Shown here: positions 1 to 6,999 of the stretch, piece by piece | How the letters are laid out: every line of letters begins with the position of its first letter | Numbering within the stretch: the first letter of the stretch is position 1 | Assembly (NCBI GenBank): GCA_964553775.1 | Contig: CAZKLU010000051.1 | Location: forward strand, 1-12,828 | Length of the DNA: 12,828 nucleotides | Source: RUG626 sp964553775 | Lineage (GTDB): Bacteria > Bacillota > Clostridia > Oscillospirales > Oscillospiraceae | Direction: 5' to 3' | Notes under the pieces: model-generated | What the model saw: only the letters and a program-made list of their open reading frames with translations | The model's database searches: none | Told to the model about the DNA's origin: nothing | Program-made: the position numbers and the translations under genes

Positions 1-1
1 T

Positions 2-27
2 TTTTGTCAAGTCTTTTTTCAAAATTT
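2..27. repeat. T/A-rich direct-repeat copy 1
   Basis: An 11-mer TTTTGTCAAGT (2-12) is followed by a T-run, CAAAA and TTT. The same 11-mer followed by the same kind of tract recurs at 397-435. The two copies bracket the degenerate repeat region, about 395 bp apart. Bases 14-23 and 29-38 also form a perfect 10-bp A/T-rich hairpin with a 5-nt loop. Function unknown. Confidence 0.5.
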
Positions 28-42
28 CTTTGAAAAAATTTC

Positions 43-65
43 GGCTCTCTTTTGAAAGCCTTTTT
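43..65 (+). terminator. Probable intrinsic terminator of an upstream unit
   Basis: The arms GGCTCTC (43-49) and GAAAGCC (54-60) pair with one C/A mismatch around a TTTT loop, and TTTTT (61-65) follows directly. It points along the plus strand and would end a transcript entering from the left edge. The stem is short, so this is moderate evidence only. Confidence 0.45.
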
Positions 66-74
66 CCTTGACAC

Positions 75-300
75 TGTGTTTGCTTGGGGTGAGTAATTGG
101 GGGGTGTGCGGTGCAACTTGGTGCGGTACTACAAGTTTTTGCTTGTTGCAATTACTTGGTGTGTTCCGGCTGCGCTGCTATGGTGCAGCTTGTTGGTGCG
201 TTGCAACTACTTGGTACGCTGCAAGTGTTTTGCTCATCGCAATTACTTGGTGCGTTCCAACTGCGCTGCTTGTTGCAACCGATTGGTGCGCTCAATTACT
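75..300. repeat. Degenerate ~36-bp tandem repeats (91-bp higher-order period)
   Basis: A core close to GCAAYTACTTGGTGCG recurs starting at 113, 148, 203, 239 and 275, with a weaker copy at 185. Most steps are 35-36 bp. Segments beginning at 113/148 and at 203/239 also repeat as a ~91-bp higher-order unit. Three overlapping plus-strand reading frames here are low-complexity and have no family resemblance, so I treat the block as non-coding. It is not a CRISPR array: units are degenerate and the intervals between cores are themselves related. Origin unknown. Confidence 0.7.
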
Positions 301-396
301 CTTTCGCTTCAGCTCTTGACCGGTGTTTTCACGACTCTCTTTCGTGTTTCGCTCGCTCATCGCTGACAGCTTTGATATATTACCACGTTCTCCGCG

Positions 397-435
397 TTTT
401 GTCAAGTGGTTTTTGCACTTTTTTTCAAAAAAATT
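397..435. repeat. T/A-rich direct-repeat copy 2 (possible weak terminator inside)
   Basis: This is the second copy of TTTTGTCAAGT (397-407), followed by a T-run, CAAAA and TTT as at 2-27. Inside it AAGTG (404-408) and CACTT (416-420) can pair around a 7-nt loop with TTTTT following (421-425), so it may act as a weak plus-strand terminator. It separates the repeat block from the tRNA promoter. Confidence 0.4.
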
Positions 436-540
436 TATTTTTTCCTAATATTTGGTAATTATTTGACATATTTTGCATAATAGTAGAGAGTTTATTGCCG
501 CGGATTTAATCGGAAAATTGCGCTCCGCGAAAATTTCCCC

Positions 541-572
541 TTGACAAATCGCTCAAGCTGTGGTAATATAAT
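541..572 (+). promoter_or_regulatory. Sigma-A promoter of the tRNA-Ser cluster
   Basis: A perfect -35 box TTGACA lies at 541-546. The -10 is either TAATAT (564-569, 17-bp spacer) or the overlapping TATAAT (567-572, 20-bp spacer). Transcription would start just upstream of the tRNA at 592. Confidence 0.8.
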
Positions 573-591
573 TAAGCGGTAGGGCGTACAC

Positions 592-682
592 GGAGAGATA
601 CCGAAGCGGTCATAACGGAGCGGTCTTGAAAACCGTCGGCGGGGTAACTCGTCCGTGGGTTCGAATCCCACTCTCTCCGCCA
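592..682 (+). tRNA. tRNA-Ser(UGA)
   Basis: The acceptor GGAGAGA (592-598) pairs with TCTCTCC (672-678), followed by discriminator G679 and an encoded CCA (680-682). The anticodon loop reads CTTGAAA, giving anticodon TGA, which decodes UCN serine codons. The T-loop GGTTCGAATCC and a long variable arm are present, as expected for a class II serine tRNA. It is followed 52 nt later by a second serine tRNA. Confidence 0.97.
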
Positions 683-712
683 TCCTTTCCAATGTTTATC
701 TATCAGATATTG

Positions 713-718
713 TATAAT
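713..718 (+). promoter_or_regulatory. Possible -10 box ahead of the second tRNA-Ser
   Basis: A perfect TATAAT lies in the 52-nt spacer between the two tRNAs, 16 nt before the second. No good -35 box is seen about 17 bp upstream (690-695 reads CAATGT). The second tRNA may be read through from 541 or have this minor promoter. Confidence 0.35.
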
Positions 719-734
719 TATTACTGCGGCATAT

Positions 735-826
735 GCGGAAGTACCCAAGTGGCCGAAGGGGCTCCCCTGCTAAGGGAGTAGGCGTCTAAACCGCGCGCGA
801 GGGTTCAAATCCCTCCTTCCGCGCCA
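735..826 (+). tRNA. tRNA-Ser(GCU)
   Basis: The acceptor GCGGAAG (735-741) pairs with CTTCCGC (816-822), followed by discriminator G823 and CCA 824-826. The anticodon loop CTGCTAA gives anticodon GCT, which decodes AGC/AGU serine codons. A long variable arm and the T-loop GGTTCAAATCC are present. With the preceding UGA isoacceptor it makes a two-gene serine tRNA cluster ended by the hairpin at 834. Confidence 0.97.
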
Positions 827-833
827 AAAAGTT

Positions 834-861
834 TCCCTCATCTCAGGATGAGGGATTTTTT
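834..861 (+). terminator. Intrinsic terminator of the tRNA cluster, possibly bidirectional
   Basis: A perfect 9-bp stem TCCCTCATC/GATGAGGGA (834-842 with 847-855) has a TCAG loop and is followed by TTTTTT (856-861). On the minus strand the same stem is followed by a looser T-tract (complement of AAAAAG at 826-831), so it may also stop transcripts of the convergent operon ending at 950. Confidence 0.88.
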
Positions 862-949
862 ATCTTCAAATGCGTCTCTATACCGACCGGATAACCAGTC
901 GAAAATCGTTTCTGTTATATAATAAGGATTTTTACGCAGTGACAACTAA

Positions 950-2125
950 TCAGCCCTTTTCGAAATGCACTCTTATATCTCCGGAAATCGTCTTCCCGCG
1001 AACACTCTTATTCCCAACGGGGTTCCCATTCGGGGAGGACAGATGCCCTGTCGCTGAACGCAGAGTTATCGCGTAGTCGTCAGGGTTCGCGTCAATCTCA
1101 GCTTTTATTTCCCCGCTGACACTGTCGAAAATTATATTGCGCGTCGCGGAGTAGAGCGCGATTCTCATGTTGCCGCTTATTGATTTAGCGTCAGCTCTCT
1201 CAGTTGCCGAACCTTCTATATTGCTGTCACCGCTCACCGTTGAAAACTGCAATCTCCCGCACGAGAACCGCTCCGCTTCAATATCTCCGCTGGCTGTGTT
1301 CAGCGCAAGCCCGCCGCCTCTGAACTCTTTCACGTTAATGTCGCCGCTCGCTGTTCCGCACGAGAGCTTACCGCACATAACATCAATCGCTTCAATATCG
1401 CCGCTGGCTGTGTTTACAGTCACGCCGCTCGATTCACGCATATCGTTTACAGTAACATCTCCGCTCCCCGATTTTACATGGAGACTTTTCAGATTTGGCA
1501 GTGACACGCTTATATCTCCGGAGCCGGTATTTACCGACATCGTGAGCCTTTGCAGCATATTCCTCGGCAGCTCAATCGTAAGCTCCCCCTGAGAGTGGCT
1601 GAACGGCATTGTCACCGACACGCCAAACACATTGACCTCGTTTCTCGCTAATCTCTTCACCGTCATGATCTGCCCTGTCTCGACCTCGTACCACTCGCCG
1701 TTAAGCCCCGTGCAGATCAGATATATCATATCGTCACGCGACAGCTTCACAGTTATATCGGTTCCTGAATCGTACACCCTGAGCTCCTCGACATTCACCC
1801 GCGGATATGTGTAGATACCGTCTCTGTCCACCCTCACGGAACCGTATTCCCCGTATGCTTCGGAGGCGTTTTCATCGCAGCCCTTATACGACGCGCCGCC
1901 GTCATACTCGGAACCTCCCTGTTTTTCGCTGTCAGCAGTCTCGAAAGCCTCGCGGACTATATCATCGATATTGCCCAGAGATTCAACCGCATCCTCCTCG
2001 CTCATGCCGTCCTCAACGCGGTCATCTATAGCCTCCGAATAAAATGTCACAGTTTTCTGAGCGTCCTCCGCCGACATAAGCCGCAGCCTTTTACAAAGCT
2101 CTTCGATAAATTCCCTTTTGCCCAT
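950..2125 (-). CDS. DUF1700/HAAS-domain protein with DUF4097 beta-solenoid
   Basis: A 391-residue protein. Residues 1-65 (KREFIEELCKRL... EEDAVESLGNIDDIVREAF) match the DUF1700/HAAS helical domain usually encoded beside PadR regulators. Residues ~70-100 form an acidic, Gly/Ser-rich linker. Residues ~105-391 are a DUF4097-type repeat region: SGD/SGN/SGE turns at 202, 221, 241, 260, 279, 298, 317 and 337 give a strict 19-20 residue period, plus a last SGD at 381. I see no signal peptide and no convincing transmembrane segment. The ATG lies 2 nt beyond the padR stop codon, with GGAG inside the end of that gene, so translation is probably coupled. Known family context suggests a partner of PadR in envelope or stress sensing. 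The exact role is unknown. Confidence 0.85.
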   Translation of the reverse strand: MGKREFIEELCKRLRLMSAEDAQKTVTFYSEAIDDRVEDGMSEEDAVESLGNIDDIVREAFETADSEKQGGSEYDGGASYKGCDENASEAYGEYGSVRVDRDGIYTYPRVNVEELRVYDSGTDITVKLSRDDMIYLICTGLNGEWYEVETGQIMTVKRLARNEVNVFGVSVTMPFSHSQGELTIELPRNMLQRLTMSVNTGSGDISVSLPNLKSLHVKSGSGDVTVNDMRESSGVTVNTASGDIEAIDVMCGKLSCGTASGDINVKEFRGGGLALNTASGDIEAERFSCGRLQFSTVSGDSNIEGSATERADAKSISGNMRIALYSATRNIIFDSVSGEIKAEIDANPDDYAITLRSATGHLSSPNGNPVGNKSVRGKTISGDIRVHFEKG

Positions 2126-2127
2126 TC

Positions 2128-2433
2128 TTATTCTCCTTCAATATAACTGTATATTTTGACAATATCCTTCCAGTCCTCTAAAAAATCCGCTATCCTCTGC
2201 CTGCCGTTATCCGTTATGCTGTAGTATTTCCGCGTCCTGCCGTTATGCTCAACGCTGAAAGCCGTAAGACATTGAGACGCTTCAAGCCGTCTCAATATAG
2301 GGTACAGCGTCGATTCGGAAATTTTAACGTATTCCGAAAGATCCTTGATTATCCTGTACCCGTATGAATCACCATAGGTCAGCGATTTCAATACGCACAC
2401 CTCTAATATGCCACGTCGCAGCTGCGTATCCAC
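2128..2433 (-). CDS. PadR-family transcriptional regulator
   Basis: A winged-helix DNA-binding repressor of about 101 residues, the short PadR class. Visible family signatures are the N-terminal MDTQLRRGILEVCVLKSL, GDSYGYRIIKDL, SESTLYPILRRLE (recognition helix) and RKYYSITDNGRQRI (wing). I chose GTG 2433 rather than the in-frame GTG at 2445: the latter overlaps the Shine-Dalgarno sequence AAAGGAGGTG (2443-2452), while 2433 gives 9-nt spacing and the typical MDTQL start. It is first in an operon with the HAAS protein, 2 nt apart. Its promoter contains a small inverted repeat that could be its own operator. The ligand or signal cannot be read from the sequence. Confidence 0.93.
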   Translation of the reverse strand: MDTQLRRGILEVCVLKSLTYGDSYGYRIIKDLSEYVKISESTLYPILRRLEASQCLTAFSVEHNGRTRKYYSITDNGRQRIADFLEDWKDIVKIYSYIEGE

Positions 2434-2460
2434 AATCGCGAACACCTCCTTTCACATAAT

Positions 2461-2489
2461 ATTATGCCATACATAGTATCATTTGTCAA
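2461..2489 (-). promoter_or_regulatory. Sigma-A promoter of the PadR operon
   Basis: Read on the minus strand: -35 TTGACA (2484-2489), a 17-bp spacer and -10 CATAAT (2461-2466). It sits just ahead of the AAAGGAGG ribosome site, so the leader is very short. Confidence 0.8.
2469..2479. promoter_or_regulatory. Candidate PadR operator
   Basis: ATAC-ATA-GTAT is an inverted repeat lying wholly in the spacer between the -35 and -10 boxes of the PadR promoter. PadR repressors commonly bind dyads in their own promoters, so autoregulation is plausible. Arms of only 4 bp make this tentative. Confidence 0.35.
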
Positions 2490-2605
2490 GAGGGAATATA
2501 AATTTATTTCAAAAGGGTGTTTCAAAGCCTCGGCTTGTGAAGCGATTCTCAAAAGGCTTCAAGGCGGCTCTCCATTTCCGGAGCAAAAATTTTTTCTAAA
2601 AACTG

Positions 2606-2634
2606 TTGAAATTTTCATTGGGATTTGGTATAAT
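2606..2634 (+). promoter_or_regulatory. Extended -10 promoter of the cytidylate-kinase-like gene
   Basis: -35 TTGAAA (2606-2611), a 17-bp spacer, and TGGTATAAT (2626-2634), which combines the extended TGn motif with a perfect -10. The start codon is at 2671 with GGAGG at 2659-2663. The ~115 nt between this and the PadR promoter show no gene. Confidence 0.85.
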
Positions 2635-2670
2635 AGTTATGCAAAATAATTAACGAATGGAGGTACTGAC

Positions 2671-3288
2671 ATGAAAAAAACTGTAATAGCGGTCAGCCGT
2701 TCGTATGCAAGCGGCGGCGGCGAGGTCGCGAAGAAACTGGCAAATGATTTGGGAGTAGCACTTTTCGACAAGAAGATACTGGAGCTTGCGGCGGCAAAGA
2801 GCGGTCTATCAGCGGATTACATAGACGGGATCGAAAAGCACTCAACATCAAGCTTTCTTTTCAGTCTCGCGGCGGCGGCGTATCCGGCGAGTATGTTCAC
2901 GCAATACGATGTACCTGTGACATACGCGGCGTTCTCCGCTCAGTCGGACGCGATACGCGAGATAGCGAGAAAGGACAGCTGCGTGATTCTGGGACGCTGT
3001 GCCGAGTATGTGCTGAAAGACGATCCAAACTGCATAAAAATATTCATTTACGCCAACCGCGAGGACAGAATAAAGCGCGTTATGGAAGATTTAATGTGCG
3101 ACAGCAAGGCAGCCGACGATAAAATCACAAAGCATGATAAATCCCGTTCCAACTACTACCGCGACTACACCGGCGAGAAATGGGGCAATATGTACTCTCA
3201 CGACCTGTGCATAAACACATCTCTTTTCGGAATTGACGGCTCGATCGAGGTTATAAAGAGCGCGCTAAAAGCACTGGGCAGGATATAA
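2671..3288 (+). CDS. Cytidylate kinase-like family protein (Cytidylate_kin2 type)
   Basis: A 205-residue P-loop-fold protein. Family-like segments are VIAVSRSYASGGGEVAKKLA (6-23), LFDKKILELAAAKSGLS (31-47), SCVILGRCAEYVL (103-115), a LID-like stretch IKIFIYANREDRIKRVME (122-139) and DKSRSNYYRDYTGEKWGN (156-173). These match the cytidylate kinase-like family that occurs beside or in place of true Cmk in Clostridia. It would phosphorylate a nucleotide, but the substrate is not proven. The family's usual SGGRE loop reads SGGGE here (Gly17 for Arg), which could alter phosphate binding. The ATG has GGAGG with 7-nt spacing and a strong promoter. It is monocistronic and convergent with the flavoprotein operon. 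Confidence 0.85.
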   Translation: MKKTVIAVSRSYASGGGEVAKKLANDLGVALFDKKILELAAAKSGLSADYIDGIEKHSTSSFLFSLAAAAYPASMFTQYDVPVTYAAFSAQSDAIREIARKDSCVILGRCAEYVLKDDPNCIKIFIYANREDRIKRVMEDLMCDSKAADDKITKHDKSRSNYYRDYTGEKWGNMYSHDLCINTSLFGIDGSIEVIKSALKALGRI

Positions 3289-3377
3289 TATCACTGCCGT
3301 ATCGATCGCTGTTATTCAGCGTGAAACAGTGGAAAGCTCAAATTGCCCCTCAGAGCGGCAATAACAAGCCGGTTCCG
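3289..3377. other. Convergent intergenic spacer with hairpins
   Basis: This 89-nt spacer separates two convergent genes. CGCTG (3307-3311) and CAGCG (3317-3321) form a hairpin nested inside CACTG (3292-3296)/CAGTG (3327-3331). A second possible stem, ATTGCC/GGCAAT, spans about 3341-3361. Neither is followed by a clear T-run, so termination is plausible but not shown. Confidence 0.35.
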
Positions 3378-4952
3378 TCACGAGCCGCAAATAACCATTT
3401 CCCCGCACTTTATACCGTCAACGGCCGCAGAGACTATTCCGCCGGCGTAGCCCGCGCCCTCTCCGCACGGGTAAAGACCCCGTAAGTTCACAGACTGCAA
3501 TGTCTCGTCCCTTGTTATACGAACAGGGGACGAGCTTCTTGTCTCCGGCGCGGTCATTACGGCATTGGGCGACGCGAAGCCATGGAGCTTTCTGTCAAAA
3601 GCAGGCAGCGCACAGGCTATGGTATCGGCTATATTTTTGGGCAGCAGCTCCCGCAGGTCACATTCCCTGACAGAGGGTTTATATGTCGGCTCCACCGCGT
3701 TTGACGCGGAACCGGTGCCGAGAAACTCCCCCACCGTCTCAACCGGAGCCGCGAAATTCCCACCTCCGAGAGTGAACGCAAGATTCTCTATACTCTCCTG
3801 CCACCTCATGCCGCCAAGCACACCGCGCTCCGGCACATCATCGGGAGTCACGCCCACAAGAAGCGCGCTGTTTGAATTTACGCCATCCCTCGCGGAAAAG
3901 CTCATACCGTTTGTAACGACACCGCCGCGTTCACTCGCTCCGGCTATTACATAGCCGCCGGGACACATACAGAATGTGTACGCCGAGCCGCTCTCAGTTC
4001 GGCATGACAGCTTGTAATCGGCGGCTCCGAGAGAACTCAGCCCCGCGAAGCTCCCGAACTGCGCCGTGTCAATATCGCTCCTGCGATGCTCAATTCTCAC
4101 ACCCATTGAAAACGCCTTTGGCTCCATGAATACACCTGCCGCGTGCAGTGTACGCACCGTATCCCTCGCGCTGTGTCCCGTTGCCAATATAAGATTTTCG
4201 CATGGAAGAGTGAACCTTGTTCCGCGATTCTCGGCTTCAATTCCGGTGACTTTTGTCCCGTCAGTGATTACTCCTGTAAGCCTTGTATCAAAACGAATTT
4301 CCGCGCCCATCGAGAGAATCTTCAGCCGGAGATTTTTTATCACTCCCCTCAAAGCGTCAGTTCCTATGTGTGGTTTCGCGTCATAGAGTATTCTTGGGTT
4401 CGCTCCGGCATCCGCGAACTGCTTCAGTACCCACGCTATGCGTATATCGTGTGTACCGGTGTTCAGCTTGCCATCGGAAAACGCTCCCGCGCCGCCCTCG
4501 CCAAACTGCACGTTGCACTCCGTATCAAGCTCACCGCCGCTCCGGAACCTCTCAACCTTCACGGTACGCTCCTCAACCATTGAGCCTCTCTCCAGCACCA
4601 GAGGGCGCAGTCCCGCTCCCGCAAGTACCAGAGCGGCAAATATCCCCGCCGGTCCGAAACCGGCAACAACCGGACGCACTCCATGTTTTACAGTACCTTT
4701 CGGTGGCGTGTACTCACGGTGTTCAGTCCGCTCTATCCCCGCTCCGTGTATTCTTCGCGCAATACTGTCCGGAAGATCTATATCTACGGTGTATATAACG
4801 CGCACATCGCTCTTTTTTCTCGCGTCTATTGAACGGCGGTGTATAGTAAACAAATCAGGCATAAAGCCAAGACGCTTTGCGAGACGGTTCTCCAAAAGCT
4901 CCCGACAGTCCTCTCGTGCCGGAAGTGATATGCTGTCAATCCTGAGTATCAT
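3378..4952 (-). CDS. FAD-dependent dehydrogenase of the COG2509 family
   Basis: A 524-residue flavoprotein. Residues ~1-80 are an N-terminal domain ahead of the Rossmann fold, which is characteristic of this family. The dinucleotide site GFGPAG is at 98-103, with ER at 121-122 contacting FAD ribose. The family signature FGEGGAGAFSDGKLNTG follows at 150-166, ILATGHSARD near 260, and the C-terminal FAD-binding GLYPCGEGAGYAGGIVSAAVDG at 492-513. The substrate is unknown for the family as a whole. It is last in the operon. Its ATG overlaps the stop of the upstream flavoprotein (ATGA, 4949-4952) and it has no strong ribosome site of its own, so translation is likely coupled. It appears full-length and intact. 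Confidence 0.9.
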   Translation of the reverse strand: MILRIDSISLPAREDCRELLENRLAKRLGFMPDLFTIHRRSIDARKKSDVRVIYTVDIDLPDSIARRIHGAGIERTEHREYTPPKGTVKHGVRPVVAGFGPAGIFAALVLAGAGLRPLVLERGSMVEERTVKVERFRSGGELDTECNVQFGEGGAGAFSDGKLNTGTHDIRIAWVLKQFADAGANPRILYDAKPHIGTDALRGVIKNLRLKILSMGAEIRFDTRLTGVITDGTKVTGIEAENRGTRFTLPCENLILATGHSARDTVRTLHAAGVFMEPKAFSMGVRIEHRRSDIDTAQFGSFAGLSSLGAADYKLSCRTESGSAYTFCMCPGGYVIAGASERGGVVTNGMSFSARDGVNSNSALLVGVTPDDVPERGVLGGMRWQESIENLAFTLGGGNFAAPVETVGEFLGTGSASNAVEPTYKPSVRECDLRELLPKNIADTIACALPAFDRKLHGFASPNAVMTAPETRSSSPVRITRDETLQSVNLRGLYPCGEGAGYAGGIVSAAVDGIKCGEMVICGS

Positions 4953-6136
4953 AGTTTTTTACCCGCTGTGAATCCGCTCGACCACGCCCATTGCAGATTG
5001 TACCCGCCGCAGTCTCCGTCTATATCCAGAACCTCACCGCAGGCGAAAAGCCCCGGTACTATCAGACTCTCAAGTGTAGACGGGTTAAACTCCGATGTCC
5101 GTACACCGCCCGCCGTGACCTGCGCGTTCTCCAAGCCCAAATCACCCGTCACGCTGAGTACGCAATTCTTGATGTTCCCCACGAGACGGCGAAGCTGCTC
5201 CCTGTCAATTTCCGCCGCCGGTGTTGTGAACGGAATACGGGTTTTTGTGCATAAAACCCTCCCAAGCTTGTTGTGGAGAATACCGGTCAGGAGATTCTCG
5301 GCTGTAAGTGTGCGATTGTCACATCTTTTCGTCAAAAAGCTGTGAAGCTCCTTGAATGACATGAGCGGCATGAAGTCTATGTGAGCCTTGTCACCGCCTC
5401 CGGCAGTGACCGCACGGGAAACATCGAATATCACGGGACCGCTCAGCCCGTACTCCGTGAACTGCAGCTCCCCGCGTGAACGCGCTATTGTTTTCCCGCC
5501 GCGCAATATGCTGACATCCGCGTCCGTCCTTATGCCCTTCAGTTGTTTTGTGAACGCCTTGTCAGATTTTACAGGGACAAGCGACGGGTGAAGCTCCGTC
5601 ACCGTGTGTCCGACCGATTTGAGAAGCTCATAGCCCGCGTGACAGCCGCCGCACCTTGCGTTCGCCGCTCCTCCCGCGGCTACAATTACCTTGTCGCACT
5701 GGAGTTTCTCTCCCGTATTTGCTGTGACTGTAAACCCCGGAGCTATACTCTCTATCTCAACGCCCGTTTTCACAATAACGCCGCGTTCGTTAAGCGACAG
5801 GCGCAGGACATCAAGAACGCTCTCGGCACGGTTTGTAAAAGGGTATACTCTCCCGTCCGGCTCCGTTACGGTTATAAGCCCTATTGATCTGAAAAAATCA
5901 AGCGTTGCGGGTACCGGAAATGCCTCAAGTGCCGGAACCGCGAAGCTCGGAGCTTCCCCGTGATAGCGGCTGCTGCCGGTGCCGGTATTTGTAAGATTGC
6001 ACCTGCCGTTTCCCGTGGCAAGCAGCTTTTTGCCGACACGCGGCTGCCTTTCAAAAAGAACGGCACGTCCGTATTCCGAGGCGGTAATAGCCGCCACCAT
6101 ACCGGACGCGCCGCCGCCTATTATAGCGGTTGTCAT
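4949..6136 (-). CDS. HI0933/YhiN-like flavoprotein (BaiN/RdsA, aminoacetone oxidase family)
   Basis: A 395-residue FAD enzyme. The N-terminal Rossmann motif IIGGGASGM is at 5-13, followed by E29 and the family signature GKKLLATGNGRCNLTN (35-50). The C-terminal FAD segment GLFACGEVLDIDGDCGGYNLQWAWSSG covers 362-388. Length is normal for the family. Members have been linked to bile-acid 7-alpha-dehydroxylation (BaiN) and to aminoacetone oxidation, but most have no assigned substrate. Nothing else here suggests a bile-acid operon, so I would not assign that role. The start overlaps the yihY stop by 4 nt, with GGAG 9 nt upstream. The end overlaps the COG2509 gene by 4 nt. Confidence 0.9.
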   Translation of the reverse strand: MTTAIIGGGASGMVAAITASEYGRAVLFERQPRVGKKLLATGNGRCNLTNTGTGSSRYHGEAPSFAVPALEAFPVPATLDFFRSIGLITVTEPDGRVYPFTNRAESVLDVLRLSLNERGVIVKTGVEIESIAPGFTVTANTGEKLQCDKVIVAAGGAANARCGGCHAGYELLKSVGHTVTELHPSLVPVKSDKAFTKQLKGIRTDADVSILRGGKTIARSRGELQFTEYGLSGPVIFDVSRAVTAGGGDKAHIDFMPLMSFKELHSFLTKRCDNRTLTAENLLTGILHNKLGRVLCTKTRIPFTTPAAEIDREQLRRLVGNIKNCVLSVTGDLGLENAQVTAGGVRTSEFNPSTLESLIVPGLFACGEVLDIDGDCGGYNLQWAWSSGFTAGKKL

Positions 6137-6999
6137 TCACTTTTACTCCTTTTCTGTTCAATATAATGGTTAATATATCCGCCCATCAGAAAGAAGAACA
6201 TACAATAATAGACCCAGAGCATCGCAACAACGACCGTACCCAAAAGACCATAGACACCGTATCTGTTTGACAGCGACACATACGCGGAATAGACGCTCGA
6301 AAAAAGCAGCCACGCAACAGTTGTGAATATCGCGCCGTATATCTGATTTGCGAACGCCCTCTTGCCTATTGCCAAATACTTGTAAGCTATCGTAAAGAGC
6401 AGAGACAGAAACAGAATCATGACGAGGTACCGCCCGTAGCGAACAAGAATGAGCAGAAAATCAGTCCAGAATGTTTCAGGGATTTGACTCTCTATCATGT
6501 TCAATATATCACTGCCGTACACAATCACGCAGAGCGTCACAAGAAGCATTGCCAAAAAGACTATCATTATAAAGCTTGCAAGAAGTCTTGTTATGACATA
6601 GTTCATTCTCCTGCGTCTGCCGTATGCGGCATCAAGCCCCCGCATTATCGACATCATAGCGAGTGACGATGACCAGACCGTGACAACAGCCGCTATTGAC
6701 AGAACCGCCGCGTTTGAAGCATAAACGTCCGCCACAATATCGGCAACAAGAGTATATATCGAGTACGGAAGCGTATTCGCGCACAGGTCAAGAAGCATTG
6801 TCTCGGTGAGCGGAGTAAACGGCAGGAGTGTACACAGCAGAGTTATAATCGGGAAGAGTGACAGGAAAATATAGAATGTGGACGCGGCGGCAAACGTCCA
6901 CAGGTGTCGGGAGCTTATTCCCCCGAAAAAGCGAACGCCCTCTTCCCAAAACTCTGTAACACGTTGTTTCAGCCGCTTTTTCTGTACGTTATCCTCCAC
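6133..6999 (-). CDS. yihY: YihY/BrkB-family integral membrane protein
   Basis: About 288 residues with six hydrophobic segments, near 36-60, 97-117, 139-161, 190-206, 220-241 and 252-275. It carries the family motifs FAAASTFYIFLSLFPII, MRGLDAAYG and YGVYGLLGTVVVAMLWVYY. An in-frame ATG at 7143 would add 48 residues lying antiphase inside the dipeptidase gene. That extension is Cys/Ser-rich and unlike the family. GTG 6999 (reading VEDNVQKKRLKQ) gives the usual family length and an 11-nt overlap with the dipeptidase stop. No strong ribosome site precedes it, so coupling is likely, and a TTG three codons earlier is possible. It is probably in the cytoplasmic membrane; the molecular function of the family is unsettled. 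Confidence 0.85.
   Translation of the reverse strand: MEDNVQKKRLKQRVTEFWEEGVRFFGGISSRHLWTFAAASTFYIFLSLFPIITLLCTLLPFTPLTETMLLDLCANTLPYSIYTLVADIVADVYASNAAVLSIAAVVTVWSSSLAMMSIMRGLDAAYGRRRRMNYVITRLLASFIMIVFLAMLLVTLCVIVYGSDILNMIESQIPETFWTDFLLILVRYGRYLVMILFLSLLFTIAYKYLAIGKRAFANQIYGAIFTTVAWLLFSSVYSAYVSLSNRYGVYGLLGTVVVAMLWVYYCMFFFLMGGYINHYIEQKRSKSE

Noticed and set aside
75..300. Repeat block as a CRISPR array
   Set aside because: Units are degenerate, spacing is irregular at one step, the intervening sequences are related to one another, and no cas gene is present.
68..458. Overlapping plus-strand frames rich in Leu, Cys, Trp
   Set aside because: They are translations of the degenerate repeat in several frames, with no ribosome site and no family features.
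463..481. TTGACA (463) with CATAAT (476) as a promoter
   Set aside because: The spacer is only 7 bp, incompatible with sigma-A recognition; the promoter at 541 is much better.
492..692. Minus-strand 66-codon frame containing GFEPTDELPRRRFSRPLRYDRF
   Set aside because: It is the antisense translation of the tRNA-Ser gene, a well-known spurious hypothetical protein.
884..901. Hairpin as terminator of the HAAS operon
   Set aside because: A 7-bp stem with one G-U pair is present, but no T-run follows on the minus strand; the hairpin at 834-861 is a better candidate.
1167..1592. Plus-strand 141-codon frame with repeated SPLAV segments
   Set aside because: It is the antisense shadow of the periodic SGD repeats in the HAAS-DUF4097 gene.
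2464..2649. Plus-strand 61-codon frame in the divergent promoter region
   Set aside because: It covers both promoters, its start lies in the PadR -10 region and no ribosome site is seen.
4438..4971. Plus-strand 177-codon frame opposite the COG2509 gene
   Set aside because: The minus-strand gene has complete family motifs; the opposite frame has none.
4949..6136. Bile-acid dehydroxylation role for the BaiN-like protein
   Set aside because: The family is broad and no other bai-type gene is nearby.
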